Source: Thermoplasmata archaeon (GTDB lineage: Archaea; Thermoplasmatota; E2; DHVEG-1). From it: 64,000 nt of DNA. The stretch lies in assembly GCA_020054495.1 (NCBI GenBank), contig JAHWGK010000004.1, positions 1 through 64,000 on the forward strand, read 5' to 3'. Shown here piece by piece: positions 32,701 through 40,893 of this stretch. The notes beneath the pieces were generated by a model. That model was not told where the DNA came from. It was given only the letters and a program-made list of their open reading frames with translations, and searched no databases. The first letter of the stretch is position 1. Every line of letters starts with the position of its first letter. The position numbers were made by a program, and so were the translations under genes.

Positions 32701-35700
32701 TTGGGACTGGCAGTGGATTACATGGAAATCAGTTCAAGTAGAAGTTTCGGGTTCTGGTGAACAGAAATTTGCATTAACATTTGATGGCGGAGATATTTAC
32801 GACAAAGGAATCGATGGACCATATAACGTCAGATTAGAACTTCGAGATGTTGGCAGCGGTTCTATGATTGATAGTATTGATAAATATACAACTAATGGTT
32901 ATACATCTAATCAATTTTCAACCCCTGCAGTCAGTATCAACGGCACTGATGATTTTAAGAATAATGGCTATTTACAACTCAATGTCTCTACATATTCTGA
33001 GTCCAGCGATACATATCAAGTTGTAAGTTGGTTACATGGGGCTAACTGGGAGTATATCACATGGAATGAGAACACAACAACTGTAAATGGATTAGAAGAT
33101 GTTGTATTGCTGTTTGATGGATCAATAATTAATAGCACAGGTATTGACCCAGCGAAGTTATATATTGAAGTAAGAAAAATCAGCAATTGGGATTTAGTGG
33201 GCTATGGAGAATATGCTCTGAGTAATACGTACAGTGCTAGTGATTTTGGTGCTGATGTCGAGATAGATACCTCTTCAGTTGCATCCAGTGTATGGAATTC
33301 CGATGCTGATGATTATAACAATTCTTTGAATGTTACTGTTAATGTCACATTTGCGGCTGGGAATTATACGGCTTTTGCCGGACTTGTTGATCAAAATGGA
33401 ACATGGATAGCAGGAGCATTTTCTCCTACCGATTCATATTCAGGCTTGCAACAGGTTAATTTCTTGTTTGATGGGCTTACAATCTATATGTTAGATCTAG
33501 ATGGTCCATACACTGTTAGATTCATTTCAATAGCAAAAGAAGATGGTTTTGAAGTGGCACGTGAAAAAAATGTACATACAACAGCTAGTTATAATGCTGA
33601 TATCTTCGAACATCCTGATGGAATAATACCTTATGCTAATTTAACTGGTGCTTATAGCTCATATGTAGAAGATACGGATACTGATTCATATTACGACTGG
33701 TTAGTTGTGAATGTATCAGTTGATATTGGTGCAAATACTAATTATAAGGTTTATGGGGACATTATGTCAAGTGATGGATCAAAATGGATAGCCGGGGCGA
33801 GTAACAACACTGGTTCATTGAGTACAGGAACACAAGTGGTTCAACTTGAATTTAGTGGTGTTGACATATATGAAGATTCAACTAATGGGCCATATCTTCT
33901 TGGATTTGTAAGAGTCGAGGGAAATGCTAGTGGAACATGGGTCAAGCTTGATGAAGCTAGCAATGCCCATACTACTTCTTCTTACAGTTATACAGATTTT
34001 GAGAACACTACAACAGCTCCATTAGTTCTTTCTGACGTTATCTCAGTTAGTGTGTCCAATAACCCATTCAGTCCAAATAGCGATGGAGCATTCGATACAA
34101 CATTAGCAACAGTAGAAGCTGGCGACAGCCAAACATTATATCTAAATGTTTATAACAGTAGCAGTGTACTGAAACGAACAGGCATAGCATTATCTGAAAT
34201 TTCTTCTGGAACATATACTGCAACTTGGAATGGAAATGATGACAGTGAAACAGTTGTATCAGATGGAACGTATACAATTAAGGTATCAGATGAAGCCACA
34301 GGTATACAAGCGAATGAATCAACTGAGGAAGCAGCCAATATCGATGTTGATACGTATCCACCGACTAGTTGCAGTGTGGAAATTAATAGTGGTGATACTT
34401 ATACAAACTCTACTTCGGTGAATCTAACAACTATTACAGCAACTGACGATTCCTCCATAAAGATGAGATTTCAAAATAGCGGTGAAAACTGGACAGAATG
34501 GCAAGACTTCCAAGGGACAAAAGCATGGACGCTCACTTCAACAGATGGATCAAAAACAGTAAATTATGAAGCAAAAGATGTGGTTAACAATACAATAATT
34601 TCATCAGTGAGTGATAGTATAACCCTTGATACAACAAATCCAACAGTTAACATGTCAATTGTTGGCGCAGGAGATACACCCAGTACACATAGTAACAACG
34701 TTAGTGTGACATTATCAATAGCTGGATCAGATGCAACAAGTGGCGTAGAGTATATGAAGATATCAAATGACATAGGATTTACTGGTAGTAGCTGGATTAA
34801 TTATACTACTTCAAAGGCATGGACACTTAATTCAGGAGATGGCACTAAGACAGTTTACATAAAAGTAAAAGACAGAGCAGGTAAAGAGTCTGTTGTGAGT
34901 TCAGATAATATAACCCTTGATACAGTTAGCCCGTTGAGTCTTACTATTTCCATAGACTCTGGTCAAACATACACAAATTCAACAAATGTAACGCTATCAC
35001 TATCGGCAACAAATGCATTGAAAATGCAGGTAAGCAATTATGCAAACTTCAGTGGTGCAGTCTGGGAATCATATTCAACTTCAAAGAACTTCTCAATAAC
35101 AGATGGAAATGGAACAAGAAAAGTCTATTTCAGAGCAAAAGATACTGCTGGGAACATAGCAACAGGTGTAAATGATAGTATAATACTTGATAAAGCAACC
35201 CCTGAAATCTCAAGTGTGTCAAGTAGTGGTGTTTCCCAGAGCTCAGCTACAATAACATGGACAACAGATGAAGCATCTACAAGTTATGTGGAGTATGGAA
35301 CAACAACAGGTTATGGATCAAATACAACATTAAATTCAACTAAGGCTATGAGTCACTCCCAGATTATTACCAGTCTTAATTCTGGAACAACATATCACTA
35401 CCGTGTAAGATCATTGGATGGAGCTGGTAATGAGGCGATTTCTGCAGATAATACCTTCTCGACAACATCTGGGGGAGATACAACATCGCCAGATGCAATA
35501 ACTGGACTTACAGTTTCAGATAAACAAAATGATGAGAGCACATTAACTCTTTCTTGGAGTCAGTCAGATGCTCCTGACTTTGCAGGATATAATATTTATA
35601 GAAAAGCAAATGCGTCATTTGTAAACATTTCTGCTTCTGGCGTACAACAAATAAAAACAATAACATCCAGAACAACTACAACGTATAATGACAACACATC

Positions 35701-38566
35701 AACTGATGATTATACGTATTATTATGCGGTAACAGCATTTGACACGGCATCTCCAGCAAATGAAAACCAAACTGTGACAAGTCAATATGGTACATCAATC
35801 GATGATAAAGCTCCAACAACAACTGATAATTTTGCTCCTTCGTGGTATACATCAGAAAAAACTGTTATTTTTACAGCTACAGATGGTGGAAAAGGAGTAA
35901 ATTCAACGTTTTATACAACCGATGGAAGCGATCCAACTAATACATCAAATTCCAATAGAACACAATATACAATGCCATTTGCAGTAGGAGGTGAAAACTC
36001 TCTTGGTGATGATATATATAATATCAGTTACTATTCATATGATCTAAATGCCACTCCAAATATAGAAACCACACATAGTGAAATACTCAAAGTTGATGCT
36101 TCTGCCCCATATACAACTGACAATGCCCCATCTGGATGGCAGAACTCTAGTGTAACAGTTGCTTTGAATTCTATTGATGACACTAGTGGTGTTTATGCAA
36201 CCTATTATACAACAGATGGAAGTTGGCCAGACTATGGCTCATCGCAATATTCAGAAGCAATAGAATTCAGCTCAGATGGCAATAATACCCTAAGGTATTT
36301 TGCAAGAGATAATGCAACAAACGATGAAACAAATATGACAACATATATTCTGATAGATGCTACATTGCCGACATCAAGTATTCAAGCATTGTCGACATAT
36401 AAGGCAATTCCATTTAATGTGACATGGAGCAGTTCTGATGCTACAAGTGGAATAAACAATGTAACATTAGAATACAAGAATGGTTCTGGTAGTTGGACAA
36501 ACTGGCTCACAGGTCAGAACGCGATTGGAACTGCTTCGTTTAATGGATCTTTTGGATCAGCTGGATATACATACTATTTCAGATCAGTTGCGACTGACAA
36601 TGCATCAAATACTGAAAGTGTTACCACTTATGATGCATATACAACAGTTTTAACAAGTGCTCTTGACGTTGAAATCACCTCACCAGTGGATGCTGATGAT
36701 GGCTTTTCTGATGGCTGGATCTACGTGAATGGAACAATTACAATAACAGGCACTGCCTCTGGTACTAATTTAACCATTTGGTATCTAAGCTATTCAGCAG
36801 ATGGATCTAATTGGACGAACATTGCAAATTCAACAACCCCTGTTATAAGTGATACTTTTGGAATGCTAGATACAACAGGACTTGCAGAAACAAACTATAC
36901 AGTAGAACTTACAGCGATAAATGCTACCTCAAATAACTCAGTTAACATAACCATTACTGTTGATAATGCAGCTCCAAGTATTACAGCTGGGCCGGAAAGT
37001 GTTGCCTTAAGCTCATCAGCAACAATTACCTGGACTACAAACGAATCAGCAAATGCTACAGTACAATGGGGTACAACTATATCATATAGTGGAACACCTG
37101 TATCACGTTCTCAGCTGACATTTGAAACTTCACATAAAGAAACAATTAATGATCTTGACTCAAGCACAACATATCACTATAGAGTTATCTCTTATGACAA
37201 AGCAGGTAACATGGTTAATTCATCAGATGGAACATTTACTACTGATGAAGGCACTGAAGAACCTAATGTCCCGGGTCCTGTTGTTGTTCCGCCCCTTACT
37301 GCTGATGCAGGAGGGCCATATGAAGGATCTGTAGGCGTATCAATTACATTTGATGGATCGGGAAGTAGTTCTACAAGTGGCGAAATTACAGGATATAAAT
37401 GGGACTTTGAAAATGATGGAACTTATGATACAGACTATTCAAGCTCAGCTACAACCACGCATACATACACAGCTGCTGGAGAATATACTGTAAAACTTGG
37501 CATCACAAATAGTATTGGCTCTTCTGTAACCGATACAGCAACAGTAACAATTAGTGAAGCTCCAGAAGAAGATAGTGAAAACCCAACAATATCTAATATC
37601 TATCATTCACCATCAACTGTCACAAAAGATGATGTAGTAACTATCTACGCAACGGTAACAGATGACCAGGGCATAACTTCTGTTTATCTCTACTGGTATG
37701 ATGATTCAGATCATTCAAAATCCATGACATCAAACGAAGGCAATGTTTATTATGCACAAATAGGTCCATTTTCTGCTGGAATATCAGTGCAATATTCAGT
37801 GGATGCAACAGATACTGCCTCCAAAACAACACAATCAGACACTTTCGTATTCAATATTGCAGCAGTAGCTGTCATAGGAAACGTGTCAAGCGGTGAAACA
37901 GAAGAAATACTCTCAGGAGAACTTGAAGGCACAGGTCTTGATGGATTAGAGTTTACCTCAGCAACTGATCTAACTGATGTAAAAGTAATAATACAAAAAT
38001 TAACAGAAAAACCAAATGAGATATCTGAAGAACCAACGTTAGCAGAAGAAGACATAAATACCACAGTCTATGTTTATCTCGAGATAAATCTAACTTCAGG
38101 AAATGATACTCTAGAGGAAGACGACATTGAGTCAATTAAGATTAAATTCAAAATCGAACAAGAATGGTTAACCAGCAATAACATAAACAAATCAAAAGTA
38201 ATCTTAATGAGATATCATAATGACATATGGCAGGAACTCCCGACAACAATTCTCAATGAATCTGGCACATACGTATATTACGAGGCGACAACAAAAGGAA
38301 CATCAACATTTGCAATAGTAGGTGGCGAAATTGCTGAAATAGGATCAGGGTCCGGTGGAGGAGAAGAAGAACCAAGTGGAATACCCATGTGGTCAATTAT
38401 TTTGTTCATTGTTGTAGCAATCATACTTCTAATAGTAATACTCTTTAAAACAGGATTTCTCTTCTTAGAACAAGGTTCTGAAGAAGAAATAAAGAAAGGA
38501 TACACTAAAAAAACAGAGGAGACAACCAAAGAAAATACAGATGAATCAACTAAAACAAAGAGATAA
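23711..38566 (+). CDS. Giant surface protein, 4951 aa, with about 18 GPY repeats
   Basis: The start ATG at 23711 has GGTGGAT 6 bases upstream; the track's GTG at 23699 lies before it. After a signal segment (FLISYIVVILLLGSFAGML) come a Big/FN3-like domain, an acidic linker (EEELEEEISEEPVEEPEE), several carboxypeptidase-regulatory-like domains, and about 18 copies of a 110-130-aa module. Each module has a D-x-D-x-DG-x-YDYL opening, a W-x-WI-x-W centre and an (S)GI(D/N)GPY...TDF end. Then follow a FlgD-like Ig unit (FSPNSDGAFDT), three Ig-like units with SDSITLD, purple-acid-phosphatase-type and ordinary FN3 domains, chitobiase-like units (YTTDGS), a PKD domain, an Ig-like domain and a PGF-pre-PGF-like domain. 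A membrane helix (IILFIVVAIILLIVILF) and a Lys/Thr-rich tail close it. Probably a long filamentous, C-terminally anchored envelope protein. Confidence 0.9.
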   Translation: MRSIRKILIKARIVKKFLISYIVVILLLGSFAGMLQILEASESEPNDLINLNPADGSTNVSVDVNLVWSYNDFGDLVTYDVFFGDMSPPTKVVWNQSDNSHDSGTLAYNTTYYWQIVAWNDTGNYSSSSIWEFTTEGEIIDEQEEELEEEISEEPVEEPEEIPEGTQEGMDDSTPTNLSSFPPAPLPAISPPTFNGPIINTTIKGSVNTTGDIDLEDVNVSASNQSYGLVNYTFTSVTGDYEFNISGGDYNISFTKTGYNTSYFNSSFTENSSYWLNMTLNSSEPPPPSGNSSISGYVLTPSNNSIAGADVEINKDGGGYSDSTQTDQNGYYNFSGLEVGTYDLVSYKPGLFSNVYHDDVVMGENKSIENLNFTASVAPIRGISFSGYVYQDMTPDVPVIGANVTVETNGDESDIRGYGLSNSLGYFEFTFIPNEDAVYNQSNDMLRIRITKNGYVPLQDHQGGTGITEDIYSDMWEQEEWYHIEKIYNITAYAYGFIYRLSDSTPIDNATIMVEDESTYFMNQTQTLGNGSFMIGLNVSSSADFEFGIWKEGYFRNETDLTTINESDYYNLSTIYLEVKPENNAYIEGFINCSDQPLQYIELSLYDPTHPFEVEKEDMPRTNSIGYFNISTYNGTFYIITMAQMIGQRKDGPPLAIGGYDNEVVQITVAANETKMQNITLNASTADDFQMNISFSQWNITYVNMSRTIRGNAKILLLMADLDIEGNISSEEASSLESTINNSLSGGGGMFSEEGIFLDMPKDSSSGFFKLDGVSFITQSANIEFSGLLGSYSFLGQPNPITVYVNNTIMTAAGQIDNSSTSHSMELYGFYANPAFNTTYDIHFPTGYNVSSVREEMVNITGVGTPNVRVVPVQDPNWNDTQYYETVAMLIGTPDVSAFFDGSYSYNNAIDADSDGLYDYLMRKIKFNTNTSGSFKVYASLRSSSGTTIDTWTDTKSYGAGENIVQFSFLGSAIYRKAIDGPYNVVVDLYYVQNSTETWLDYMSQTTPVYNYTAFDPPAIFFTGTTHDYGYDSDNDGLYDFLYICTQVDVGDTGDYTFEGDIDIVSFSGGDTWITRSEKTTTFFSTGLQWYNLSFDGTEIYSKGQNASIWARVRVRHNNEWNSLDEIEHMTEKYFYNQFALPPPENSSVNGTVTDAFGNPIEAEIRLEDKLRFSENNTQTNANGYYQLSASAGVYRLEVWCTNSSQSLKSHDEMVVLETNESLTRNIRLLPRDWECSDIWWEMEDFQYAQGANIYLNLSTNVQGSSPMPYSNATLEIYKEYRHEDEYWGDEYVNSTTNVTDSNGNLMYVINTSGFSTGWYNFWMDVTNSSLSPSVATGDIWGVQISSLSLDFDLDKNKYKKDSTGTFTFNLTYISNGTCVENAEYKWKIMYWDWTEHILASETFTNESGFGSRTFTVPSTVQDGQWYEMQLIATAQSGSQVVSWSNFGATSGSVIDSVNDSAVGTPGNYDSLVINVSVDMAESGDYRVEGCLKGQNNEFIAWNETQQYLNAGSQTVQLFFDGEAIQSSGVNPYRAWVGLFQYGQWDPLDELDLTLSESYSYGDFASPPIWFNRTAGITDFKNGTVGDYEALHVNFTVIGSVAGSYSIHGNLFKKDWQGGWYDWIPVAWNCTDVEIVSGVNNDTDVNISVRFEGSEIYNSKQNAPYYVNLNLHQGNCGNSGDWISGWEPDTDIYANYSEFAKPIAFIENITDYGPVNGDLIIGVQINITTGNNAIYQINSRLHSSEMDNRMFITETWDTSYLDNGTTVVNLTFSGDHIYSKGYNGPYKLDVDLKRVDPCCQWLGWNEYDTEAYNYSDFSTPNAMFIGTYLDQGVDSDGDGYYDYIQVTVPVNFTQSGHYEICGEMYQEENWNWQWITWTYIDLPNQGIGEDDIVLTFDGNEIANSGLEGYYGVNLWLRNMDQGVDIGNLDFTTANYYYLNEFDQPSVRFTDSSPLSDSNSSDCKYINVSVAINASEVGTYYIHGDLHKVIQQSGWQEWIWITGADATVVITTIGDTSPFNVSFDTAMIQSSGYDGPYNIHFDLMDSNWNNIDFIDNYLTSAYLLSDFADAPANFTGSYDDYLYPTTNPEYVRLNVTIDVNESGTYSVNGDIHKSSGWNWNFIAGSGTDQYLSSGTQNITLQFDAVEILSNIESLGLSEFDSGSTFDIDVWLKRSGEWTELDHLGTVVSKNTYSISNFTSSLSASIVSVTDNGYNVSANNESSTPNDYLNITVTINFTQVGNYELWCDLGKDDGYKWNMLGWENSYETITSSQLSGGYYLKNITLQFSGERINSGGWNGPYSYHMELNDLDNSKRVDMEDSQTSAYNYSDFVGSTVEFVDGTASAVGVDSSDAGSEYDYLLVSVNVSAQSAYNSVELRGDLHKDSPYGGWQWISWGSNWTSLSSGDNTLTLQFAGEIIRNSGIDGPYQVRLELWDTSTWDLLDTIERIDTITYTNENFQTPSASFIAANISDWGNDTDSDGSYDYLEINASISCTTPGTYEVSGELFSDDFGWIWFGWANEFVSLSAGESVVKLQFEGTQIRNKDINGRYKARLALRDSNGQDIDSVDPYTTEYYNSADFQSSGAEFVSGSVDDRIISSGDYLDLNVTVSCSSNATYWIGADLHKESGWDWDFIAFESKEQILTTGQTNITILFNGETIRNSGIDGPYQIRLELRDTATWSEQDLIERHTTNTYYTTDFSQPSVSFVDINISDWGNDTDSDDDYNYLEFNVTFNCSEAGVYWLHGDIQKKTDYYWQWISWKGKEVSLTGNGDQIVKLQFDGELINSSGINGPYSARLEIINTSSWTTLDIVEEYTTTSYQYNDFDGSSIQFVEANITDRGNDTDSDGDYNYLDLNLTIDCSEAGTYWLHADIHKVTGWNWQPIAWDGQEITLDASGEQDVKIQFDGSQIRNKGIDGPYQLRFELNSVGGEFRQYDTVESYTTINSYLATDFESAGVELVEMTDEGADIIASGNLQVNVTINSSTTGTYEIFGDLFKESGWDWQWITWKSVQVEVSGSGEQKFALTFDGGDIYDKGIDGPYNVRLELRDVGSGSMIDSIDKYTTNGYTSNQFSTPAVSINGTDDFKNNGYLQLNVSTYSESSDTYQVVSWLHGANWEYITWNENTTTVNGLEDVVLLFDGSIINSTGIDPAKLYIEVRKISNWDLVGYGEYALSNTYSASDFGADVEIDTSSVASSVWNSDADDYNNSLNVTVNVTFAAGNYTAFAGLVDQNGTWIAGAFSPTDSYSGLQQVNFLFDGLTIYMLDLDGPYTVRFISIAKEDGFEVAREKNVHTTASYNADIFEHPDGIIPYANLTGAYSSYVEDTDTDSYYDWLVVNVSVDIGANTNYKVYGDIMSSDGSKWIAGASNNTGSLSTGTQVVQLEFSGVDIYEDSTNGPYLLGFVRVEGNASGTWVKLDEASNAHTTSSYSYTDFENTTTAPLVLSDVISVSVSNNPFSPNSDGAFDTTLATVEAGDSQTLYLNVYNSSSVLKRTGIALSEISSGTYTATWNGNDDSETVVSDGTYTIKVSDEATGIQANESTEEAANIDVDTYPPTSCSVEINSGDTYTNSTSVNLTTITATDDSSIKMRFQNSGENWTEWQDFQGTKAWTLTSTDGSKTVNYEAKDVVNNTIISSVSDSITLDTTNPTVNMSIVGAGDTPSTHSNNVSVTLSIAGSDATSGVEYMKISNDIGFTGSSWINYTTSKAWTLNSGDGTKTVYIKVKDRAGKESVVSSDNITLDTVSPLSLTISIDSGQTYTNSTNVTLSLSATNALKMQVSNYANFSGAVWESYSTSKNFSITDGNGTRKVYFRAKDTAGNIATGVNDSIILDKATPEISSVSSSGVSQSSATITWTTDEASTSYVEYGTTTGYGSNTTLNSTKAMSHSQIITSLNSGTTYHYRVRSLDGAGNEAISADNTFSTTSGGDTTSPDAITGLTVSDKQNDESTLTLSWSQSDAPDFAGYNIYRKANASFVNISASGVQQIKTITSRTTTTYNDNTSTDDYTYYYAVTAFDTASPANENQTVTSQYGTSIDDKAPTTTDNFAPSWYTSEKTVIFTATDGGKGVNSTFYTTDGSDPTNTSNSNRTQYTMPFAVGGENSLGDDIYNISYYSYDLNATPNIETTHSEILKVDASAPYTTDNAPSGWQNSSVTVALNSIDDTSGVYATYYTTDGSWPDYGSSQYSEAIEFSSDGNNTLRYFARDNATNDETNMTTYILIDATLPTSSIQALSTYKAIPFNVTWSSSDATSGINNVTLEYKNGSGSWTNWLTGQNAIGTASFNGSFGSAGYTYYFRSVATDNASNTESVTTYDAYTTVLTSALDVEITSPVDADDGFSDGWIYVNGTITITGTASGTNLTIWYLSYSADGSNWTNIANSTTPVISDTFGMLDTTGLAETNYTVELTAINATSNNSVNITITVDNAAPSITAGPESVALSSSATITWTTNESANATVQWGTTISYSGTPVSRSQLTFETSHKETINDLDSSTTYHYRVISYDKAGNMVNSSDGTFTTDEGTEEPNVPGPVVVPPLTADAGGPYEGSVGVSITFDGSGSSSTSGEITGYKWDFENDGTYDTDYSSSATTTHTYTAAGEYTVKLGITNSIGSSVTDTATVTISEAPEEDSENPTISNIYHSPSTVTKDDVVTIYATVTDDQGITSVYLYWYDDSDHSKSMTSNEGNVYYAQIGPFSAGISVQYSVDATDTASKTTQSDTFVFNIAAVAVIGNVSSGETEEILSGELEGTGLDGLEFTSATDLTDVKVIIQKLTEKPNEISEEPTLAEEDINTTVYVYLEINLTSGNDTLEEDDIESIKIKFKIEQEWLTSNNINKSKVILMRYHNDIWQELPTTILNESGTYVYYEATTKGTSTFAIVGGEIAEIGSGSGGGEEEPSGIPMWSIILFIVVAIILLIVILFKTGFLFLEQGSEEEIKKGYTKKTEETTKENTDESTKTKR
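26399..34010 (+). repeat. About 18 tandem GPY modules in the 4951-aa gene
   Basis: Modules of 110-130 aa succeed one another from about residue 897 to 3433, each ending in a Y-x-x-x-(D/E)F-x-x-P boundary. Two modules near the N-terminal end of the array are separated from the rest by a carboxypeptidase-regulatory-like and an MG2-like domain. The best-conserved block covers modules 10-15 (about 30,720-32,930), with SGIDGPYQ(V/I)RLEL. Several openings carry acidic D-x-D-x-D-G loops (DSDGDGYYDY, DTDSDGDYNY) that look like calcium-binding loops. DNA identity between units is modest, so the array is older than the SGESP array of the neighbour. Confidence 0.9.
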
Positions 38567-38578
38567 AAATAAATCCAT

Positions 38579-38593
38579 TCTTTCTCTTTTTTT
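38579..38593 (+). terminator. T-rich terminator after the 4951-aa gene
   Basis: TCTTTCTCTTTTTTT lies about 12 bases after the stop and is homologous to the element at 23388. The adenosine-specific kinase gene begins some 70 bases downstream with its own GGAGG site. Confidence 0.5.
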
Positions 38594-38660
38594 ATATAAT
38601 ATTTATATAACACTTAACTGATGCTTACAAATTGGTATTAGTTATTGGAGGTAAGGTGTT

Positions 38661-39164
38661 ATGGGGGAAATAGATTATAAAACTGTAGAGATAGAAAAAC
38701 CTGAGGATATAAATTTTATACTTGGTCAAACTCATTTTATTAAATCTGTTGAAGATCTATATGAAGCAATGATAAATTCAGTTCCCAGTGTTAAATTTGG
38801 TATTGCATTCTGTGAGGCAAGTGGAGCATGTAAAATTAGAAGTGAAGGAAACGATCCTGAACTTAAAAAACTCGCTGAGAAAAACGCAGGGAACATCGGA
38901 GCAGGGCACTCGTTTATTGTGTTTATGAAGGATTGTTTTCCATTAAATGTGCTAAACACGATTAAAAATATCCCTGAGGTTTGTTCCATCTATTGTGCTA
39001 CTGCTAATCCAACGAAAGTAGTCATAGCTGAATCAAAGATCGGTACTGAGACTGGTCGTGGAATACTTGGGGTTATTGATGGATTCAGCCCAAAGGGGGT
39101 GGAAAACAAAGAAGATATCTCTTGGAGGAAAAAGTTACTTAGGGACATAGGATACAAACTTTAA
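38661..39164 (+). CDS. Adenosine-specific kinase (DUF355/COG1839 family)
   Basis: The 167-aa protein matches the small archaeal and bacterial family annotated as adenosine-specific kinase. Its pattern includes KFGIAFCEASGACKIRSEGN, IGAGHSFIVFMKDCFPLNVL, CATANPTKVVIAES and a C-terminal GRGILGVIDG. It would phosphorylate adenosine to AMP in purine salvage. GGAGG stands 9 bases before the ATG. The gene ends by overlapping the convergent pcm gene by 4 bases. A broken duplicate of its first codons lies at 23469, between the two giant genes. Confidence 0.9.
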   Translation: MGEIDYKTVEIEKPEDINFILGQTHFIKSVEDLYEAMINSVPSVKFGIAFCEASGACKIRSEGNDPELKKLAEKNAGNIGAGHSFIVFMKDCFPLNVLNTIKNIPEVCSIYCATANPTKVVIAESKIGTETGRGILGVIDGFSPKGVENKEDISWRKKLLRDIGYKL

Positions 39165-39802
39165 AACCCGTATTTTCCGATAAGTGGGACAAAGGCACAG
39201 CCGCCTAAGTCCTTTTTAATTATTTGTTCTCCTGTTTTTTCTACTAGTTCAAGATTACATATCATTTTTCCTACGGGTACCATTAATTTTCCTTTGTCTT
39301 TCAATTGGTGTATTAATGGGGGTGGTATTTTGGGTGCTGCACAGGTTACATATATTCGGTCGTAGGGAGCATGCTTTTGTAGCCCCTGAGAACCATCTCC
39401 GATTTCTATTGTTACATTTGTAATACCCACGTTTTCTAGATTTTTCTTTGCTTTTTTTGCAAGAGATGAAAGTCTTTCTATCGAATAAACACGGCCTTCT
39501 TTACCAACTAGTTTAGAAATGACTGCTACATGATACCCCGAACCAGCTCCTATTTCCAATATTTTTTGTCCCTTTTTGATGTCAAGTCCTTCACACATTA
39601 TAGCTACCATATGGGGTGCAGAAATTGTTTGTCCGTCTCCTATTTCAAGGGGTGTATCAAGGTATGCATAGTTTTTCAATGATTCTGGAACAAACATTTC
39701 CCGCGGTGTTTCTAAAAATGCTTTTTCTACTTCTATTGATGTGATACGTCTCTCTCCTCTTAATTTTTTTACCAGCTCTACTCTTTTCTCTTCAAATGTC
39801 AT
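39161..39802 (-). CDS. pcm: Protein-L-isoaspartate O-methyltransferase
   Basis: This 213-aa SAM-dependent methyltransferase repairs isoaspartyl residues in aged proteins. Family signatures are DTPLEIGDGQTISAPHMVA, the SAM-binding ILEIGAGSGYH near residue 80, VYSIER and IYVTCAAPKIPPPLIHQLK. The ATG at 39802 has no Shine-Dalgarno and probably initiates a leaderless mRNA. It faces the adenosine kinase gene with a 4-base overlap at the stop codons. Confidence 0.95.
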   Translation of the reverse strand: MTFEEKRVELVKKLRGERRITSIEVEKAFLETPREMFVPESLKNYAYLDTPLEIGDGQTISAPHMVAIMCEGLDIKKGQKILEIGAGSGYHVAVISKLVGKEGRVYSIERLSSLAKKAKKNLENVGITNVTIEIGDGSQGLQKHAPYDRIYVTCAAPKIPPPLIHQLKDKGKLMVPVGKMICNLELVEKTGEQIIKKDLGGCAFVPLIGKYGF

Positions 39803-39909
39803 GTTGCAAATAAAAAATAAAAAATAGGTATATAATTTTGTTTAATTTATTCTAAGGTTGTTTATAGTCATGTTTTTTATATAGTTACTATGTTTCACTC
39901 CTTGTTATT

Positions 39910-40845
39910 ATGCGGAAAAAAGCTATAGTAGCCCTTGGCGGAAATGCATTGATTAAAGAAGGACAAGAGGGCACTATTCATGAACAGTTTGCAAATACAC
40001 GTGATATTTCTAGATCTATTGTTAAAATGATAAAAGATGGATGGGACGTTGTAATAACTCATGGAAATGGACCTCAAGTAGGTGCTATTCTTCTTCAGAA
40101 TGATCTTGCTAGAGATGTTACACCACCGATGCCTCTTGGTATTTGTGTTGCTGAGAGCGAGGGTCTTATTGGTTATATGATCCAACAGTGTTTATCTAAT
40201 GCTTTACATAAGGCAAACGTTGACAGACCTGTTGTGGCATTGATTACTCAGGTGCTCGTCGATGAAGCTGATCCTTCTTTTAAAAATCCTACAAAGCCTA
40301 TTGGGCCATTTTATTCTGAAAAGGAGGTTATGGAGATTAAGGAAGAAGGTTTTCAGGTTAAAGAATACCCTGGTGGCTGGCGTGTTGTTGTACCCTCTCC
40401 AGATCCAAAGTCTATAGTTGAAGGAGAGATTATCAGTAAAATGCTTGATGATGACATCATTGTGATTGCATCTGGTGGGGGCGGTATGCCTGTTATTGAA
40501 AAAGAAGGCTGGGGTCTTGACGGTCTTGAGGCAGTGATTGATAAGGATCTTACTTCTGAGCGACTTGCAGAGGCAATTAATGCAGAATTATTGTTGATTT
40601 TAACAAACGTTGAAAAGGTTTATCTGAACTATGGTACTCCAAATCAAAAAGCTTTAGATAGTGTAAAACTTAAAGAAATAAAACAGTTTTATAAAGACGG
40701 TCATTTTCCCGAGGGGAGTATGGGTCCAAAAATATTGGCAGCTATTAGATTTCTTGAATCTGGCGGAAAAAAAGTTATAATATCAGACGTTAACAAAGGG
40801 TGGGACGCATTCAAGGGTAAAGCTGGTACACATATTACAAAATAA
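39910..40845 (+). CDS. arcC: Carbamate kinase
   Basis: The 311-aa amino-acid-kinase-fold enzyme converts carbamoyl phosphate and ADP to carbamate and ATP, or the reverse. Motifs are VALGGNALI, VVITHGNGPQVGAIL, PTKPIGPFYSE and IVIASGGGGMPV, all typical of ArcC. It stands alone, without arginine deiminase or ornithine carbamoyltransferase nearby, so an arginine-fermentation role is not supported by context. TTTTTTATATAG about 30 bases upstream acts as TATA box with a near-leaderless start. Confidence 0.95.
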   Translation: MRKKAIVALGGNALIKEGQEGTIHEQFANTRDISRSIVKMIKDGWDVVITHGNGPQVGAILLQNDLARDVTPPMPLGICVAESEGLIGYMIQQCLSNALHKANVDRPVVALITQVLVDEADPSFKNPTKPIGPFYSEKEVMEIKEEGFQVKEYPGGWRVVVPSPDPKSIVEGEIISKMLDDDIIVIASGGGGMPVIEKEGWGLDGLEAVIDKDLTSERLAEAINAELLLILTNVEKVYLNYGTPNQKALDSVKLKEIKQFYKDGHFPEGSMGPKILAAIRFLESGGKKVIISDVNKGWDAFKGKAGTHITK

Positions 40846-40893
40846 TTCAACAGTTGTTTTATTAAACCCCTTTGTATATCGAGTTTTTAGTTT

